Below, in pieces: positions 12,791-23,460 of a stretch of DNA of 64,000 nt. Position numbers and translations under genes: made by a program. The first letter of the stretch is position 1. The number at the start of each line of letters is the position of its first letter. The DNA is taken from NCBI RefSeq assembly GCF_021462225.1, contig NC_061794.1, forward strand, positions 15,703,784-15,767,783. Direction: 5' to 3'. The notes under the pieces are model-generated. The model was given only the letters and a program-made list of their open reading frames with translations. It had not been told where the DNA came from and made no database searches. Source of the stretch: Girardinichthys multiradiatus. Taxonomy: Eukaryota; Chordata; Actinopteri; Cyprinodontiformes; Goodeidae.

Positions 12791-15700
12791 GACAATAATG
12801 GAAGATATGACAAACCACTGATTTGACTTTTTAATAAATAGATTACTCTGCATGTCCGTAAATTATTTCTGAGAGAAGAAAATGTCTGTGCATGTGGAGA
12901 TGGTGCAAAAACAAAGATTATTAATGCAGCACACTCACACACACTCCATCTTTGTCTCTTCCAAGCGAAGGCCCAGTCTCAGAAACAGAACACCAACATA
13001 TCATCATTACCCTTAAACACAATGGGACAAAGATTCGCCACAGTGCAACCCACAATGGTTGCATAACCAGTGTGTTTGCTGAATGTGACTGTGTCTGTAA
13101 GATTAAACTGGATGGTAGCAGAAAGAAATGAATGATTGACAGATCAGAGGCTACGGTGATAATTGGACCACACTGTCCATTACGGAGGTGCACACAGAAC
13201 ACAGAAAATCAAATAATGTAAAAGGATTAAATGAATATGTTTGGAAAGGTTGTGGATTATTATGTGTTGGGGGAAAACAATCCCATACATTAATGACAAA
13301 AACCCTGTCACTTTCACCATAAAGGGATTAATTAGCAGCACAAAAACAGACATGTTTAAGTGACAGTACACTGTGCACAAACCCTATTTATTCTAAGTTA
13401 AAGATATTAACAGTTGTTTGCAGGCAGAGCAAAGCAGCTCAGAGCACATCCGAATGGAGCAGATAAGAGGGAAGCAACACCAGAGTTTTCCAAAATCCCC
13501 ACGGTGCTCTGCTCATTACAAAACACACACACACAGACACTCCGTCTCCATACTCAGCGCCTGACACACAGTTCGTCATATACCCATCCTGCTAATGCTG
13601 AGGTGGGAAATAATCAACCAATTTGCTATCAGCTCTCTGAACATCAGATCACTTTGTATGCTGCAGGAGTCTGAACAAAGGACAGAAATAAAATAAATCT
13701 GTGCTTTCTACCATTTGCCTGCAAAATACACCATGCGGTGGTTTCATAGTGTTCTATCATGATGAATGTTATATATCAAATTAACCACTTAGCAAGCAAA
13801 GCAACTGTGTTGAATTGACTTAGCCTTTTGTCAACCCCATTTTTATGAGTTTTGCAAGAACGAGATTATGGCAATAACAAAATGGGGTAATGCAGCAATG
13901 CTGACTTTATAGAAAAAAGTTAACGAGAAATGCAAGAAAAACTACATCTGGTTGAAGTTGAGAAAGCTGCACACAAGATTTTGTTAACATACCTTTCTCT
14001 TTGGTGAATTGCAGTAATTCCTGCATGAAGTATCGATTTAAGATTATAGAACTATTTAAAGAGGTCTTGAATAAAACACGTCAACAAACCTGAGAGCAAG
14101 GAGTATTATGACCCCAAGAGGTAAAAGTTAAACATGTCTCCGGGTGAAGTGCAATGAGTTCATGTTTGGGTTTTATTTTTGGCATTAAATGCTCTGAAGC
14201 AGAAATAAAACAATTCCTTCTGTGTTCTCATCACAGGGGCGAAGGTGTGAAGGTAGGGGATAAAAAGATGGAAATAAAAGATGAAAGAGCTCAAACATGA
14301 GGAGAAAACTGGGGGGAAGAGGAGTGGAGAAAAATGAAAACTGAGTAAGTGCATTATGTTAAGAAGAAAAAAGACCCACAGACAGAAAAATATCCATCCA
14401 ACCATCTCTTGTTACTATTATGTCTGAGAGATAAGGCTACAGCCTGACGGACAGATGGAGATAGTTACAAACAGGGTTTCCATTTTTAATTTCCATTATT
14501 TTCTAATAACGTTTTAAGCACTTTTTATACAATTCTGGTAATTTGAATACAAAACAATAACTTAGACAACTTTTATTTTCAGCATGTTCCAGAAATCATG
14601 AAAACAACGAGAAATTGTTGTTATATTTGTTGCTATTTTTTGGCATCTGGACTTAGATCAGCTCTACTTTAACATTCATCATTGCTTAGATCTTGACTGG
14701 CTGAGATCTATAATATATTTTGTCTGTAAAAATAAAATCTGTATAAATGCCTTGTTCAGATCCAGCTTAAAAGTCTGGAAACACAAATATTTTTTCCATA
14801 CTCAATGTTTTTTATCTCACACTTACCCAGTAATGGGAACTGTTAAACTCAGATCTCACACTTTTCCAGACTTTTTGAGACAATGGAGAAAGACTGCATA
14901 TAAACAAGGTCTTTCCTCAACAAACATTTAGCACAAAGCAAATCTGAACAATCTTCATTGTGCAAAAATAATTATTCAACTTAACTGAGAATTAGCCTCA
15001 GTGAGCATACAGCAACAGCTAATAGTGTTGTTCACATTCCTGTTATCAGTCTATTATAACCAATTTTCTGGGTTTTCCCACCATATCTTTAGGAAAAAAA
15101 CAGCAATTCAACAGCAAAGTAATTCAGTTCACACTGTCTTGTGTGTGTATATAAGCACAGCCAAAGCCAACATGGCGAATGCCCAATTAGCATCACATTA
15201 GCATAGCAGAGCAATAAAGACACACGGGGCTAATAGGAAGTGGATGTGGTACCCTACATGTAAGATATTGTTCCTGGTACTTTCATTCTCCCCATGTAAT
15301 CACAGACTTTCTGAAATATGCAAATAGAGGATAAAAAAATAAAAGGTATACAAGGAGGCAGAAGAGAATAATTTCAATGGAAAAAAAAGAAGAGGCCAGA
15401 TGGGACGTTTCCTTTGTTATCAGAAGCACCGCTGCTCACTTCCAGCCTCTTTCGTCAGTCGAAAGATTCTGTTTGTCTGCCAATAAGTGTGTGTGTGTGT
15501 GTGCTTAGCAAGGCAGTGTGTCAGTGGGTGACCTTGAGCAAATTAACAGATTTCAAACACATTACAACTGCTTTGACTGACGTGGGTTTAGCGGCTATAT
15601 ATGTTTGGGGAAATCTATTGTTTTTAAGCATGGCTAAGGTTTGTTAAAAGCTGAAAAGAACAAAAATGAGCTAACGGGGTGATAATGATGTGTACATCTT

Positions 15701-15931
15701 TGTAAAAATTGAAACCACTTCATCTACTCAGTAATTATTCGATCCTTTTTTTTGGCCTTTAGCCCCAACATTTTAGCATGGGGGACCCCAATTGCATCAA
15801 ATAATAAGTGAACAAATACTGACCAAAAAATGTGACTAATTAAGAACAAGAAATAAATGCATAAATAATTCTTTACACCAATAACAAAGAATTTATGCAT
15901 TTGTTTTGAGACGTTTTATTAAAAATATGAT
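12791..15931. other. Intronic sequence, nothing recognised
   Basis: About 3.1 kb without recognisable genes or element ends. It contains a short CA run near 13522-13536, a purine-rich patch at about 14270-14350 and a GT run near 15488-15502. Confidence 0.4.
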
Positions 15932-16474
15932 ATAATAATCAGTGGCGATTGCTCTAAGACTGCAAGGCCTAAAATGTCAAAAAACAAGTGATCAAATATA
16001 TACTGTTGTGTGTACATGTCATTGACGAAATATGTGCTACAACGCGCTCAACTTTTGTTCAGAATCAGCTTCTTATCACTGGTAACGACAAGCCTTTCCT
16101 CTCACTCATTCCCGCAGCTTCACAGTGCTTTAAACAGTGAGTTCAATAGCAAAGCAAAAATGCTGGGCTTTGTCCCGCCCATCGGACGCTCAGCGTCTCT
16201 GGGGATCTATGGGGCAGTCCCAGCTGCAGCGAACCGAGACAAGTCATTGGATAAATGTTGGGCTTTGTCCCGCCCATCGGACGCTCAGCGTCTCTGGGGG
16301 TCTATGGGGCAGTGGGCTGGCCTCGGCTGGCCTGGACGCTCAGCTTCTGCCTGATGATTGGATGATCTGTCTAAGGCTGAATCCCTTTTTGATTGACAGC
16401 GAAATGAGCGAATCGGCGATCTTGAAATTGAGGTTCCCCTCCTTGAAAGACCAGCATCCGCCACTGATAATAAT
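15932..16474. mobile_element. hAT-like non-autonomous element with 8-bp target duplication
   Basis: The body at 15940-16466 (527 bp) starts CAGTGGCGATTGC and ends ATCCGCCACTG, giving short inverted CAGTGGCG(G)AT ends. It is flanked by identical 8-bp copies of ATAATAAT at 15932-15939 and 16467-16474. The 8-bp duplication and CAG...CTG ends are hallmarks of hAT elements. Inside is a direct duplication with a period of about 95 bp: the GGGCTTTGTCCCGCCC segment begins at 16165 and again at 16260. The body is GC-richer than its surroundings and encodes no transposase, so it needed a source in trans. Because the duplication is AT-rich, some chance matching is possible. Confidence 0.75.
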
Positions 16475-17775
16475 ATAAAAGGTGAAAGCTCCCCTAGATA
16501 CATTTTGCTAAGTTAACCAGACTGAGTCTAACATGTGTATGAAGTAAAAACAAAACAAAACCTTGCAGGAACCTTACACTAAAAAAGGCAAATGTAACCC
16601 ATCTTAAAAAGCAAACAAATCATTTGCTGCAACCAAATCTTCTTCAAAATGATAAGTGTTCTCTGACTCAGGTGAGCAAACATTTTTAATGTTCCATCTT
16701 TTTGAGTCTCCGGACTCAGTTTAGCTCCTCAGCAGCATGGACCTATGCAGAAGGAGATGTCAAGAGGGACTAGTCAACCGATCAGAGGTGGATTTGGCAC
16801 AACAAAAGAACTGCATCATATTGGGCAGCCAATTAACAATTGATCTCAATTATTTTTACAAGAGACCTTCTTTAGACATAACTCATGACTGGTGCTTACT
16901 AATTTTTAATATGTAAAGTTTTTTTTAAAAGTATTATTTAAAAAATGTAACACGATACATATAAGAAAATGTTTGTGAGCATATAAACTAACATATACTT
17001 GTCATATTTTGCAGATCTTGAAAAGCCATCTGTGCGGAACATGAGGTTATTTTGACTAGACGTAAGTGCGAGGAACATTTTGAAAGGATGTTGAGAAAAA
17101 TAGTTATTTTTTCTAATTAGATTTTAATAAAGACATACTATAAATAATTGTTTATTCATTTATGTTGTTGTGAAGCTTTTGGTACTCTATAGCTCTGAGG
17201 CATCTTCCTTATCTTTCACACTAGTGTTGCCAAATTTACTTTGTGACTGCTAACCAGATGTCTTCAGATAAAAAAGACCAGGTTCAATAAAGTTGTTTTA
17301 AAGGGTCCGTTCTTTTTTTTTTTTTCTTTTACGCTCTGTAATTACAGCTTTCGTACCTTTTTGTTCCTTTCTGGGTGATAGTTAATTTTTTAGACTTTGT
17401 TTTATTTAATTGGGAACACAGGATTAACATTAAACTCTAATAGAATAAAGATGCACTGCAACAGATTGTAGCTTCTTAGGTAATTTCCGTCTGCAGTCCC
17501 TGTGGCAGGTAAGAAGAGAAAGAGAAATAGACATTCGATTGAAAGGAGAACAAATAACTTGAGAGGTGGATGTGATAGATCATGTAGGATTTGAAAAACT
17601 AAACCCACATCAGCAAAAGTGGTTATGTTTTCAAAACTTTACGTCTTATACTGTATTTGTTCAGTATATGGCAATGAGGATCCAGTCGTGTCCTTTTTTC
17701 CATGATTCTGAGAGCTTAATTAAACAAAGGTGTACGAGATTTTAAGGTTGTCTTATTTGCTTGTGACCAGTATTA
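16475..17775. other. Intronic sequence, nothing recognised
   Basis: AT-rich, with several homopolymer T runs. No gene or complete element was recognised. Confidence 0.4.
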
Positions 17776-19347
17776 TACAGGTCCTTCTCAAAATATTAGC
17801 ATATTGTGATAAAGTTAATTATTTTCCATAATGTCATGATGAAAATTTAACATTCATATATTTTAGATTCATTGCACACTAACTGAAATATTTCAGGTCT
17901 TTTATTGTCTTAATACGGATGATTTTGGCATACAGCTCATGAAAACCCAAAATTCCTATCTCACAAAATTAGCATATCATTAAAAGGGTCTCTAAACGAG
18001 CTATGAACCTAATCATCTGAATCAACGAGTTAACTCTAAACACCTGCAAAAGATTCATGGGGCCTTTAAAACTCCCAGCCTGGTTCATCACTCAAAACCC
18101 CAATCATGGGTAAGACTGCCGACCTGACTGCTGTCCAGAAGGCCACTATTGACACCCTCAAGCAAGAGGGTAAGACACAGAAAGAAATTTCTGTACGAAT
18201 AGGCTGTTCCCAGAGTGCTGTATCAAGGCACCTCAGTGGGAAGTCTGTGGGAAGGAAAAAGTGTGGCAGAAAACGCTGCACAACGAGAAGAGGTGACCGG
18301 ACCCTGAGGAAGATTTTGGAGAAGGGCCGATTCCAGACCTTGGGGGACCTGCGGAAGCAGTGGACTGAGTCTGGAGTAGAAACATCCAGAGCCACCGTGC
18401 ACAGGCGTGTGCAGGAAATGGGCTACAGGTGCCGCATTCCCCAGACCTGGGCTACAGAGAAGCAGCACTGGACTGTTGCTCAGTGGTCCAAAGTACTTTT
18501 TTCGGATGAAAGCAAATTCTGCATGTCATTCAGAAATCAAGGTGCCAGAGTCTGGAGGAAGACTGGGGAGAAGGAAATGCCAAAATGCCAGAAGTCCAGT
18601 GTCAAGTACCCACAGTCAGTGATGGTCTGGGGTGCCGTGTCAGCTGCTGGTGTTGGTCCACTGTGTTTTATCAAGGGCAGGGTCAATGCAGCTAGCTATC
18701 AGGAGATTTTGGAGCACTTCATGCTTCCATCTGCTGAAAAGCTTTATGGAGATGAAGATTTCATTTTTCAGCACGACCTGGCACCTGCTCACAGTGCCAA
18801 AACCACTGGTAAATGGTTTACTGACCATGGTATCACTGTGCTCAATTGGCCTGCCAACTCTCCTGACCTGAACCCCATAGAGAATCTGTGGGATATTGTG
18901 AAGAGAACGTTGAGAGACTCAAGACCCAACACTCTGGATGAGCTAAAGGCCGCTATCGAAGCATCCTGGGCCTCCATAAGACCTCAGCAGTGCCACAGGC
19001 TGATTGCCTCCATGCCACGCCGCATTGAAGCAGTAATTTCTGCCAAAGGATTCCCGACCAAGTATTGAGTGCATAACTGTACATGATTATTTGAAGGTTG
19101 ATGTTTTTTGTATTAAAAACACTTTTCTTTTATTGGTCGGATGAAATATGCTAATTTTGTGAGATAGGAATTTTGGGTTTTCATGAGCTGTATGCCAAAA
19201 TCATCCGTATTAAGACAATAAAAGACCTGAAATATTTCAGTTAGTGTGCAATGAATCTAAAATGTGTGAATGTTAAATTTTCATCATGACATTATGGAAA
19301 ATAATGAACTTTATCAAAATATGCTAATATTTTGAGAAGGACCTGTA
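17776..19347 (+). mobile_element. Tc1-like DD34E transposon, copy A (42-bp deleted form)
   Basis: The element is 1,572 bp including the TA target duplications at 17776-17777 and 19346-19347. Inverted repeats of about 202 bp (17776-17977 and 19146-19347) start CAGGTCCTTCTCAAAATATT and end at an AGCATAT motif. The right repeat carries a few private changes (for example TTTTGATAAAG and ACACATTTTAG). It encodes one uninterrupted transposase on the plus strand. The repeat length and terminal sequence resemble what I recall of the zebrafish ZB transposon, but this could not be checked. Copies B, C and G in this window are the same family. Confidence 0.95.
18106..19068 (+). CDS. Tc1-like DD34E transposase, 320 aa (copy A)
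   Basis: This is the transposase of copy A, which would bind the inverted repeats and perform cut-and-paste transposition in the nucleus. It starts at an ATG in good context (AATCATGG). Residues 8-110 form the bipartite helix-turn-helix DNA-binding region (ATIDTLKQEGKTQKEIS, then a second helix set TSRATVHRRVQEMGY), with a basic GRKR motif at 54-57. The catalytic triad is D134 (FSDESKF), D224 (FQHDLAPAHS) and E259 (NPIENLW), with 34 residues between the last two. Compared with the 334-aa copies, 14 residues are missing after IPQ113, removing the KPLLNQ...L link into the catalytic domain. Private changes are V30, L71 and R143. The frame is open, but the internal deletion makes activity doubtful. 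Confidence 0.92.
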   Translation: MGKTADLTAVQKATIDTLKQEGKTQKEISVRIGCSQSAVSRHLSGKSVGRKKCGRKRCTTRRGDRTLRKILEKGRFQTLGDLRKQWTESGVETSRATVHRRVQEMGYRCRIPQTWATEKQHWTVAQWSKVLFSDESKFCMSFRNQGARVWRKTGEKEMPKCQKSSVKYPQSVMVWGAVSAAGVGPLCFIKGRVNAASYQEILEHFMLPSAEKLYGDEDFIFQHDLAPAHSAKTTGKWFTDHGITVLNWPANSPDLNPIENLWDIVKRTLRDSRPNTLDELKAAIEASWASIRPQQCHRLIASMPRRIEAVISAKGFPTKY

Positions 19348-19439
19348 TACAGTAGGAGAAATGTGACATGATTAGAGCATAGTACAAGATTTTAAATGCC
19401 TCTAATGTAATAGTTTCTGATTGATCTGAAGGTTGCGAG

Positions 19440-20130
19440 ATTATATCCCAGAGTGCATTTCAATCTTTTTACATGTTATTTTGAAGCTGAGTGTTGAGTT
19501 TAGAATAGCACCCAGGAATTTAAATTCTTTACGCTGTCTATGATTTCTCCCGACATTGGCATTTGGATAGTTCTTGTTTTTTTTTTTTTTTTAAATCCAT
19601 CCCTGCTGTTTTCCCAACATTTAAAGAAAGACACGATTCGTTGAACCAGGTTGAAATTTTCTTGGCATTCATTTTATTAGCATCCTTCCCATGTGTATAG
19701 ATAACTGTATCATCTGTGTATATCTGGATCTTTACATCTGCTTCACATAATAACAGGAGACAATTTGCTTACAATGTAAATAACAAAGGACCTAAAATAG
19801 AACCTTGTGGTACTCCCATGGAGCGAGCTCTTGTTGGTGATATGCCCTAATTTATATGCAAACACTGGAAGTGACCAGACAAATAAGATTTTATCCAGTT
19901 CACAGTACTTATGGACAGCTTTTAGCTGATCAACTTAAAGACAGGTATTGATTGGTTGAATGTACCAACAGTTTTGAATAAATCTAAGAACACAGCTCCC
20001 CATCCCGCACCTTTGTCCAGATTTAGTTTTATTTCAATAAGATAGCGGCACTCAGTTTGAGTTGAGTGACTTATTTCTGAAACCACACTGCATTGGGTGC
20101 AGAAGGTTTTAATTTATGGAAAAGAGCGGA
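19440..20130 (-). mobile_element. LINE reverse-transcriptase fossil
   Basis: The minus strand carries conserved RT blocks in order: a degenerate FGFR-like block (MQCGFRNKS, near 20080-20100), AVFLDLFKTVGTFNQSIPV (about 19945-20010, the usual LDLSKAFDTVNH motif), GVPQGSILGPLLF (about 19775-19820) and YTDDTVIYTH (about 19700-19725, the YxDD catalytic motif), then LNVGKTA. There is an in-frame stop soon after LLFTL, and frames shift between blocks. Both element ends are missing. This is a non-LTR retrotransposon relic of the L2/CR1/RTE type; the family was not resolved. Confidence 0.8.
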
Positions 20131-21846
20131 ACATCAAGAAACTGCTGCATTGAGAAAAACAAAGTAATCAATGTTACAAGGTCTGGTAAATGTTAGATGC
20201 ACTGAGCTGCTCAAAGTTGCAAGAACACTAAAAGACTGCATGAAAAATTTCTATACGTATTTAAATACCGATACCGAATTAAAATCAATACTTAAAATAT
20301 TTTTACTCTTTTTGAGTGGTTAAAACAAAAAGGTCCAATGAGCTCGGAGAGAGGGAGGATAAAGTACGGATCAGACTTTATTTTATTCATATTTAATGGT
20401 CTCACCTCCTCTATTCTGGGGAGCAAGCCATGAATGCAGCATCCATTTCCATCCCCACACCTCCCTTACAAATAAATGGATCAGCAACCACAGACCATGT
20501 ATGTTGCCGTGACGACGGCTTCTGCAGCCTGTCGCCAAAGCGCCCGGTTGGAAGCACATTAATGAGAAGACAGAAACAGGAAGAGGAGGTAGGAAAGTAA
20601 ATGAAGGGGGGAGGGCGGATGAACAATAAGCAGAAAGAGAGAAGGAAAGAAGGGGAAAGAGGAGGATGGAAGGAGAGACAGAATAAAAGGAGGAGAGGAG
20701 GGAAGGTGCACCGAGTTGAATCAAAAACAAAGAAAGTCAAGAGTCAGAATTTTTGTTTGGATTTAAAAAGGTCCTGGCTTTCTCCTCTAGTATCCTACTT
20801 TGTTATTTTTTTTCTCTGAAAATGGCAGAGCTAAATCATCTGTGTGGTTCTCCGGAGAGCAATCAGCTGAACCCCATATACATGATGAAACATCAACAGC
20901 AAACTGGTAATACACTCTACACATTCAGTGTTTTGATGAGACACAGGCCATAAATAAAGAAGAGGATCATGAATAGGATTGTCACAACAATATAACACAT
21001 CCTCAAAATAAGCTGTAAAGTCAATATTGACATAAATTGAATTAAGGAGCTAATTGGAGGCTGTAAAATATTTACTACCACACTTCCTATTTTTTCCATC
21101 AAGCTTTCTCCACTTCTTTACACCAGGAGACAAAATAAACAGTATTCTTCTGGGTATGTTTAGACATAATTTAAGTTTTACAGCAGGGTAATGTGAGACT
21201 TTCACAAGCATGATTTACTGTTTAATATCACTGCACATATTGTAAACATGTAAAGCCTTTATGGCCTCTGGCGATCCAATTTTATCATTTTTGTGAGAAT
21301 GAGCCAGACAAAAAAACTGCAAAGATTATTCATGATCCTCAAAATCTGAATTTCACCCATACCAAACAAACAAAAATATCTGATAATAATGAACAAATAA
21401 TCCCTTTTACAGCAACATTTACAGATAGCATATTTTATTCTTTAATGCCATGTGATAAGTATATTTATTTATAAATGTATCCATATTGCTGCATTGCCAT
21501 TAGGCTGTGGAATGACTATAGGTTGAAGGTTAGCAGGTTTCCAAGACATCTGGTATGTCAGTGCCCCTGAATAGTTTAGTTGAAGTATTTATAGCATTTA
21601 AACTTACTTTTAAAAACAATAAAACAGCATAAAAATATTTTTATTGGCATCACAGCAATCAAACCCTTCTTGTAATTGCCGACCAGCTTTGTGCATGTAT
21701 CTTTGATGATGAGCTCCAAGTGTTTTAGTGTGGAAGGCCTCCCTTTAGCTTTCTCCATAGATTCTCTATCACATTCAATATATATATTCATCCATGACCT
21801 ATACTTGCTTGAGGGGCTGGTGCGTATCTCACACTGTCATTAGATG
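20131..21846. other. Intronic sequence with purine-rich tract
   Basis: A GGAAGAGGAGG-type purine tract runs from about 20575 to 20710; open frames across it reflect composition. The remainder is AT-rich intron with no recognised gene. Confidence 0.5.
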
Positions 21847-23460
21847 TACAGGTCCTTCTCAAAATATTAGCATATTGTGATAAAGTTCATTATTTTCCAT
21901 AATGTCATGATGAAAATTTAACAGTCATATATTTTAGATTCATTGCACACTAACTGAAATATTTCAGGTCTTTTATTGTCTTAATACGGATGATTTTGGC
22001 ATACAGCTCATGAAAACCCAAAATTCCTATCTCACAAAATTAGCATATTTCATCCGACCAATAAAAGAAAAGTGTTTTTAATACAAAAAACGTCAACCTT
22101 CAAATAATCATGTACAGTTATGCACTCAATACTTGGTCGGGAATCCTTTTGCAGAAATGACTGCTTCAATGCGGCGTGGCATGGAGGCAATCAGCCTGTG
22201 GCACTGCTGAGGTCTTATGGAGGCCCAGGATGCTTCGATAGCGGCCTTTAGCTCATCCAGAGTGTTGGGTCTTGAGTCTCTCAACGTTCTCTTCACAATA
22301 TCCCACAGATTCTCTATGGGGTTCGGGTCAGGAGAGTTGGCAGGCCAATTGAGCACAGTGATACCATGGTCAGTAAACCATTTACCAGTGGTTTTGGCAC
22401 TGTGAGCAGGTGCCAGGTCGTGCTGAAAAATGAAATCTTCATCTCCATAAAGCTTTTCAGCAGATGGAAGCATGAAGTGCTCCAAAATCTCCTGATAGCT
22501 AGCTGCATTGACCCTGCCCTTGATAAAACACAGTGGACCAACACCAGCAGCTGACACGGCACCCCAGACCATCACTGACTGTGGGTACTTGACACTGGAC
22601 TTCTGGCGTTTTGGCATTTCCTTCTCCCCAGTCTTCCTCCAGACTCTGGCACCTTGATTTCCGAATGACATGCAGAATTTGTTTTCATCCGAAAAAAGTA
22701 CTTTGGACCACTGAGCAACAGTCCAGTGCTGCTTCTCTGTAGCCCAGGTCAGGTGCTTCTGCCGCTGTTTCTGGTTCAAAAGTGGCTTGACCTGGGGAAT
22801 GCGGCACCTGTAGCCCATTTCCTGCACACGCCTGTGCACGGTGGCTCTGGATGTTTCTACTCCAGACTCAGTCCACTGCTTCCGCAGGTCCCCCAAGGTC
22901 TGGAATCGGCCCTTCTCCACAATCTTCCTAAGAGTCCGGTCACCTCTTCTCGTTGTGCAGCGTTTTCTGCCACACTTTTTCCTTCCCACAGACTTCCCAC
23001 TGAGGTGCCTTGATACAGCACTCTGGGAACAGCCTATTTGTTCAGAAATTTCTTTCTGTGTCTTACCCTCTTGCTTGAGGGTGTCAATAGTGGCCTTCTG
23101 GACAGCAGTCAGGTCGGCAGTCTTACCCATGATTGGGGTTTTGGGTGATGAACCAGGCTGGGAGTTTTAAAGGCCTCAGGAATCTTTTGCAGGTGTTTAG
23201 AGTTAACTCGTTGATTCAGATGATTAGGTTCATAGCTCGTTTAGAGACCCTTTTAATGATATGCTAATTTTGTGAGATAGGAATTTTGGGTTTTCATGAG
23301 CTGTATGCCAAAATCATCCGTATTAAGACAATAAAAGACCTGAAATATTTCAGTTAGTGTGCAATGAATCTAAAATATATGAATGTTAAATTTTCATCAT
23401 GACATTATGGAAAATAATGAACTTTATCACAATATGCTAATATTTTGAGAAGGACCTGTA
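21847..23460 (-). mobile_element. Tc1-like DD34E transposon, copy B (full-length form)
   Basis: The element is 1,614 bp including TA duplications at 21847-21848 and 23459-23460. It has about 202-bp inverted repeats at 21847-22048 and 23259-23460. It is exactly 42 bp longer than copies A and G, the size of their internal deletion. The right end directly abuts the DD38E element starting at 23461, so the junction reads as two adjacent TA dinucleotides. Confidence 0.95.
22126..23130 (-). CDS. Tc1-like DD34E transposase, 334 aa (copy B)
   Basis: Uninterrupted transposase read on the minus strand, with the same domain order as copy A but keeping the 14-residue segment VKPLLNQKQRQKHL at 114-127. 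Catalytic residues are D148 (SDENKF), D238 (FQHDLAPAHS) and E273. It has private changes at sensitive places: SDENKF instead of SDESKF next to the first Asp, and SPDPNPIEN instead of SPDLNPIEN just before the catalytic Glu. It is open and full length, but the Leu-to-Pro change could impair it. Confidence 0.93.
   Translation of the reverse strand: MGKTADLTAVQKATIDTLKQEGKTQKEISEQIGCSQSAVSRHLSGKSVGRKKCGRKRCTTRRGDRTLRKIVEKGRFQTLGDLRKQWTESGVETSRATVHRRVQEMGYRCRIPQVKPLLNQKQRQKHLTWATEKQHWTVAQWSKVLFSDENKFCMSFGNQGARVWRKTGEKEMPKRQKSSVKYPQSVMVWGAVSAAGVGPLCFIKGRVNAASYQEILEHFMLPSAEKLYGDEDFIFQHDLAPAHSAKTTGKWFTDHGITVLNWPANSPDPNPIENLWDIVKRTLRDSRPNTLDELKAAIEASWASIRPQQCHRLIASMPRRIEAVISAKGFPTKY

Noticed and set aside
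14160..14405. Hydrophobic 81-codon frame
   Set aside because: It lies opposite a purine-rich patch; composition explains the residues, and no family was recognised.
18066..18468. Antisense open frames across the DD34E transposases (also in copies B, C and G)
   Set aside because: They recur at the same relative place in every copy because the transposase sequence is conserved. They have no independent family signature and are shadow frames.
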